Assembly: GCA_002286855.1 (NCBI GenBank)
Contig: NRSV01000032.1
Coordinates: 186,001-250,000, forward strand
Source of the DNA: Bipolaris cookei
Lineage: Eukaryota > Ascomycota > Dothideomycetes > Pleosporales > Pleosporaceae
DNA length: 64,000 bases
Direction: 5' to 3'
Part shown: in pieces, positions 59,231-64,000 of the stretch
How positions within the stretch are numbered: the first letter of the stretch is position 1
Layout of the letters: the number at the start of each line of letters is the position of its first letter
The notes under the pieces: generated by a model
Told to the model about the DNA's origin: nothing
Databases searched by the model: none
What the model saw: the letters and a program-made list of their open reading frames with translations, nothing else
Program-made: the position numbers and the translations under genes

Positions 59231-59244
59231 TTCCAACAGTAACA
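59231..59244 (+). repeat. Target-site duplication of LINE relic (right copy)
   Basis: Second exact copy of TTCCAACAGTAACA. The LINE coding similarity ends right at its left edge. Confidence 0.8.
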
Positions 59245-59609
59245 TAAAGTATTTTATAGAGGGAAATGGTTGGATGGGAATTCTTGTCACGCATCTGATT
59301 GAGCCTCAGCTAGGGAAATTATTACAAATAACGAAATGGAAATTTTATTCAAGATGTGTATTCTTCGTATGAAATACAACCTTACCCATTCTCTCACTTT
59401 CCAATCTTGAAAAAGTTCACAGCATGAGTGTAACCAAGTCCTTGCAACCATCGTGGTACATAGAAGCAATTTTTCATCTGACAATTTCAATCCACAAAGA
59501 GGGACAGACAGGTAAAAGTATCATACTACAATGGGCTGTTTTCCAACCACATCCAACCAAAAAAGGCATAGGAACCCTAAATCACGCATAATTAAGTCCC
59601 TGCACACAA

Positions 59610-59663
<54 letters not shown>

Positions 59664-59851
59664 AAAACTTCAAGTCCCAGACACTCATCTTTTAGCAACT
59701 TCTATCACAGCTTCCAAATGCCATTATCAGAACAAGGACAAAAAAATTCCCATATATGGATATCACAAAACGAGAAAAAAAAGGAGCGGGATTTGGCAGA
59801 AGAAAGGACGATATGTATAGAGAGGAAGTTAGAGAGAAGCTCGGCTCAATC
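59245..59851. other. Intergenic region with (AC)n microsatellite
   Basis: A 607-bp spacer between the LINE relic and the 3' end of the J-protein gene. Its main feature is the AC array at 59612-59659. A short A-rich run follows it. No gene supported. Confidence 0.5.
59612..59659. repeat. (AC)24 microsatellite
   Basis: About 24 uninterrupted AC units, preceded by CACACAAAAA and followed by a run of A. Length may vary between isolates. Confidence 0.93.
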
Positions 59852-61700
59852 CTATGCCTTTTCCTTCTTCTTCTCCTTTTCCTTCTTATCATGATGGTGC
59901 TTTCCGTGCTTCTCTTCCTTTGCATCTTTCTTCGCTGCCGCCTCGGCCATGAGCTGTTCAAACGCCATGAAGTCGCCCTCTTCTTCGGGATCGCGCTCAG
60001 CCTGTGAAAAAATTGTTAGTTTTGTTTAATGCGAACCAGGAGAAAAGCAACAAACATACCTTCTGGAACATCTCTCCAATGATCATGAGGGCATGGGCTC
60101 GCTCCACGCGCTTCTCGAGCTTAATCTTCTTGTCATTGAGTACAGCGTCGCACACATCGCGCAGCACGCTCTGAATCTCGAACTTGCTACCTCTCCATGC
60201 AGCGGCGAGAATCTTGCCAGTGACCTTCTTCTCGTACTCGGCCTTCTTCTCATCGGTCCATGCCTCACCACCTTGCTCTTCCAGCTTCGCCATTTCTTCC
60301 ATAGTCAGCTGCGCATCTATCGCAGCCGACATGGTCGACCAGGTGTCTTTGACGAGGGTGCCCTTATCCTTGATGCGGGAGAAGAAGCCTGAGATGCCGA
60401 GGAATTTCTGAGACTTGAGGAATGAAGATGCCTTCATGGTGTAGGTAGTTCCAATGGCGTGGAGAATTTCAATACCAAAGGACTCCATCTTGAGATTCTC
60501 AATCTCGAGATGAATCTTTCCCTTAAAAGCAGCAGTTACGTCGGTAGCCTTGTCGGTCTCAGTCCATAATGAGATACGCTCAACGAGCTTCTTAGCAAGG
60601 TTGTTAACGCGTTCCTCACGGATCCTCTTTCGCTCCATTTCGTATGCTGCAAGCTCTTCCCGCTGCTCTTTGGTAAGACCAGCCTTCTTCTTTTGCTTTT
60701 CCCGCAGCTCCTTCTCTGCATCAGTCATGCCTTCTGCCTCCATGCGTACCTCTTCATCAGACTTGTCCATAATAGCCGCGCGGATCGGAATGCCTCGTGT
60801 TGGTGGTGTGCTTGTTCGGGGTGGGAGCGGTGGGGGTTTTGTAGAAGTGGATGCTTCGGCTGCGGGCGCTGGGGGTGCTTCTGCTTCTACATGAGGAGGT
60901 GGTACATTTGCCGTCTGCGTTTCTGTGTGCTCAGCTGCTGCTTCGGCCTCCTTGGCTGGTACACCAGCACTTGGGCCTGCTGCGTCTGTGGCAGCAGGCG
61001 AGGGAGTAGCACCAGTCCCTTCGGCTGCGGGTGCTTTTCCGCCTTCTGCCTTCTCAGCCTCAGCCTGAGCGGCAGCCTCTGCCTCCATCTCACGCTGGGA
61101 GATTTCCATAGTCTTGGTAAGGTCCTTCATTAAGGAAATTTCGCCGATCCTGCAAGTATCAGCGTTTCTGCTTGAACGAGGCATTGCTAACAATGTGTCG
61201 CGGACTATGTGGCTTACCAGTCTACAAAGGCCTCTCCACCAAATATCATGGTGAAGAACTCAGAGGGGTCCTCTGTAACTTATCAGCATCTCGCACTCGC
61301 AGTGCCGAATGTATTTTCTTACCAAAACCGCTACTAGGCATAGCGCCCTCTTTCCCATGCTTGTCGTATGCTGCGCGCAGCTGCTCGTCGCTGAGAATTT
61401 GGTATGCTTCACCAATCTGTCATGCTATGAGCCCCGCAATCCTCTTTCAATCTCGACTATGTCTGTCGGATGCTGCACTCGCGAGCGACATACGTACTTC
61501 TTGGAATTTTGCATGCGCCGTCTCATCTCCAGGGTTCTTGTCTACCCTAGAGTCAGTCACAGGTGCTGAAAACTGTAGTCGTTGCGCTGCGTACCCGGGT
61601 GCAGTTTGATCGCGAGCTTGCGGTAGGCCTTTTTGATTTCCAGTTCGGATGCGGTGGGCGGTACGCCAAGGGCGTCGTAGTATGCGGTTTCTACTACCAT
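59852..61700 (-). CDS. J-domain co-chaperone with DnaJ-X domain (CAJ1/DJP1-like)
   Basis: Six exons (61595-61700, 61498-61541, 61323-61416, 61218-61272, 60060-61149, 59852-60001) give 512 aa. The J domain occupies residues 1-70 (YYDALGVPPTASELEIKKAYRKLA; then IGEAYQILSDEQLRAAYDKHG). Its HPD tripeptide is created by splicing of intron 1: the Asp codon is split G|AC, and the correct acceptor is the second of two nearby AGs. GF-like FEDPSEFFTMIFGG follows. A low-complexity Ala/Pro/Glu linker runs to about residue 225. The DnaJ-X region follows (about 240-460). The tail is His/Lys-rich and very charged (KHGKHHHDKKEKEKK). It lacks zinc-finger CXXCXGXG repeats, so it is a class III or CAJ1-type partner of Hsp70. 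CAJ1/DJP1 relatives act in the cytosol and in peroxisomal import. Confidence 0.92.
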
Positions 61701-62432
61701 GTTTGCGAATATGCAGAGTGGAGGGGTAGGTGGTGGGCGGTTCAAAAGGAAATATGAGTAGAGCGCGCGTCGGCAGCCTACACATGGCTGTCCGTGAAAA
61801 TCACTGCACCGCCACAGCCGACGTCACCACTGTTAAGCCGTGTCATCCGTTCCTTGTACAGCCAGTTTCGCTCAACAAACCCACTTGACTCACACTCTAT
61901 TAATATGAGCGATAAGCCACATCGGCGTATACGCTTATTCGTGTATACACACAGTATAGCAGCTACATGCCCACATCACGAGACTGAGGCGCAACGAATC
62001 TTGGAGCACACCCTTCCTTATGCCCGCCTTCACTATCAGCCTCCGACACCCTCTTCATAATGCTAACCATCACCATGGGGCTCTCACTCTCTTCAAACCA
62101 ACACTGAAAAGTGCGTCTATTCTCTCATTCATAGATATGTCAGATACCAGAGTTTTTCTATACAAGCCCAGAACCCTTCACCCCATCGAGGTGTACCCGC
62201 CATGGCCGTATGATTCATATAAAGAACCTGATATCACCCTTCGCAATCCCATGCAGACGCCATGCTAGAAATTCGGTCCCTACCAACCGATAGTGAGATA
62301 CTTTTTGGACCAAACAGTGAACAAAGTGTGGAAACGCAGTCTGAACGTAGAGTGCGTAGTGTGTCCGCCGACGAAGGAGGATATTACAAGCATCAGCCGT
62401 GGTGCTGCATGCTTGGAGATGTAGCCAAGGCT
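61701..62432. other. Intergenic region between J-protein and eIF4E genes
   Basis: A 732-bp spacer holding the J-protein promoter and the eIF4E 3' UTR, both genes being on the minus strand. No further feature supported. Confidence 0.4.
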
Positions 62433-63302
62433 TTAGACGCTGAACTTGGCTTTTGCGCGAGTGCTACCGGCATGAGCGGCATCGGTGTGTCCAGAGAATT
62501 CGACAACATCGTTGTCCTTGAGCTGTAGTGCTTGCTTGAATCGTCTACCAATCTTGAGAAGGACCTCCTTGCCCTGCTCCTGAGTCCTTCCCTTACCTCC
62601 ATCACCGGGGATAGCGCGGCCAACTGAACGTGTCCAGAGACCAATACGGTAGAAGCCTCGCCTAACGTTGACAACAACACCCATGACTTCGTTGTCGTCC
62701 TCATCCTCAAGGTTCTCGCCAATGGCGGCCAGCATGACGTGCAGCCAGAGCGCATCGATGTTGATTGCCTTCTTATCCTTGAACTGGAAAGCCCATTTGC
62801 CACCGTGCTTGTTCTGTGAGTCTTCCCACTCGGGACGTACGCCCTTCTTGAAGAGATGGTAATCGGACTTGAGTGCCAGGTCGGATGTTGGAGTAATGTT
62901 GTTCTGGAAATCATGTTAGTTTCGTGGGCTGCGCTGGTGGCAGAAGATAGCTTACGTAGATGCCCCAGAACTCCTCGACCGAGTCAAACGAGATGACCTC
63001 CTTGAGCAGTTCAGCCCAGTTATCGCCCTGCAATGATTAGCGAGGATGCATCGACTGGCATACACACGACGTCAGCGTACCTTGCCGCTCGGGGGCTTAG
63101 TGAACCACAGTGTCCATGTGTTCATGAGCGGGTGCTTGACGTTGAAGTTCTCGGGGTCATGGAAGACAGTGCGGATCTCGCCTTCATTTGCTGCGTTGTT
63201 GCTGGACTGTTCGCCCTCTGCAGAGTTGTCGGTAGGCGAGATGGGAATCGTGTCGAGCGGAACCTGTTGGTTGCTGTTTGCGGATGCGGCGACTTCGGCC
63301 AT
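62433..63302 (-). CDS. eIF4E: Translation initiation factor eIF4E (cap-binding protein)
   Basis: Three exons (63081-63302, 62956-63027, 62433-62903) give 254 aa. A disordered N-terminal 45 residues precedes the core. HPLMNTWTLWFTKP (about 60-72) carries the first cap-stacking Trp, and GVRPEWEDSQNKHGGKW (about 120-137) the second, including the Glu that contacts m7G. The segment VEEFWGIYNNI is the dorsal eIF4G-binding surface. IGLWTRS is the last conserved Trp region. The protein binds the mRNA 5' cap and recruits eIF4G. Length is slightly above the yeast protein, typical for filamentous fungi. No defects. Confidence 0.96.
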
Positions 63303-64000
63303 TGTGTTGGTTTTTGGGGCGTGTATGTGTGTGGATGGTGTATTGGAGAAAAGGTGGTCGCGGTTGCGGGGGAATTTAAGAGGGTTGGTGGTGGGCGGAA
63401 TAAGGTGAAGGCGGGCCTATCGCAGTCGCACCAGGCGATGGTACCGAGGCGGTCGCAGGAATGTGCAGCCCAAGGAACTGCTTGCGGAGAAGGGGCGGGT
63501 CGGAATTGGCTGCTTGCGGCGGGCGTGTTTGTCGAGAAGAATAATATGCAGCGCAGTCGCACTTGGTGGGAGCCCTCTGGCCTTGGCACGCTAGACACTC
63601 AAGTTTCAAACATGTCACAAGCAGAGCGCCAGAGTCTCAGATGGCAATTGGGAAGAAAAATAACCTTCGCCTATCTTTGATCGCCATCCAGAGTTGTCTT
63701 CTCACCGCCATGGGCGCGTTTATGAAGGCGATTCTTATGAAAACAGCCTCGTCGCCAAGTGAAGTGCACGCCTGCAAAGATACCTCTTCAATCCAACTAT
63801 CGATACAAAAAAAGTATTATTACACCCTGACTATCGTGCCATGACCTCACAGATGACTTGCAATCCAGCCTCCATCGTCGTGCGAAATTAAAATTACTAG
63901 GACCCATCTCTATACCTACCTTGACTCGTTCATGGTGGATAATATAATTACATACAGACATAATGGCGAAACATAGAAACCCTGAAATCCTATAGTTCGC
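63303..64000. other. Upstream region of eIF4E to the window edge
   Basis: 698 bp to the right edge. It contains the eIF4E promoter and leader. An open stretch on the plus strand to 63844 lacks motifs. No gene supported. Confidence 0.4.

Overview
The window looks like nuclear DNA of a filamentous ascomycete, probably a Dothideomycete of the Pleosporales. That placement is inferred from gene content and style: very short introns (about 45-80 nt, GT...CTAAC-like...AG), a palI/RIM9 gene, a Zn2Cys6 regulator, a CSC1-like channel, pogo/Fot1-type DNA transposons, and relics whose stop codons fit C-to-T decay such as repeat-induced point mutation (RIP). No bacterial-type operon, CRISPR array or rRNA was seen. 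Gene models were built by hand from splice signals, reading-frame closure and family motifs; every multi-exon model closes to a whole number of codons.

Layout. 1-413: 5' end of an aminotransferase gene (minus) cut by the window edge. 1087-4534: ADP1-like ABCG transporter. 5440-6600: flavin monooxygenase pseudogene (minus). 7282-10810: unidentified helical/coiled-coil protein (minus). 12089-17287: three plus-strand metabolic and ribosomal genes (mitochondrial D-lactate dehydrogenase, aspartate-semialdehyde dehydrogenase, ribosomal protein S4). 18803-25700: palI/RIM9-like pH-sensor component and a Zn2Cys6 regulator. 27491-28358: unidentified single-pass membrane protein (minus). 30834-32706: apparently intact pogo-like transposon with 66-bp inverted repeats. 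32870-36625: two secreted hydrolases (isochorismatase-like and alpha/beta hydrolase, both minus). 38621-39755: quinone oxidoreductase. 40176-43341: SPT5. 44092-47170: CSC1-like stress-gated channel. 47928-51413: two degenerate pogo-like elements lying head to head and meeting at one TA. 55209-56453: secreted alpha-carbonic anhydrase. 57721-59230: 5'-truncated LINE relic inside a 14-bp target-site duplication. 59852-61700: DnaJ-X J-protein (minus). 62433-63302: eIF4E (minus).

Most genes are core functions: transcription elongation (SPT5), translation (RPS4, eIF4E), proteostasis (J-protein), amino-acid synthesis (HOM2-like, with TGACTCA sites pointing to general amino-acid control), lactate oxidation and pH sensing. 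The accessory content is concentrated in the long gaps around 28-38 kb and 47-59 kb, which hold transposons of different ages and the secreted enzymes. No new multi-gene system was found. The best leads are the intact pogo-like element with tandem subterminal repeats and a C-terminal zinc knuckle, the adjoining element pair sharing a TA, and two conserved-looking proteins of unknown function.
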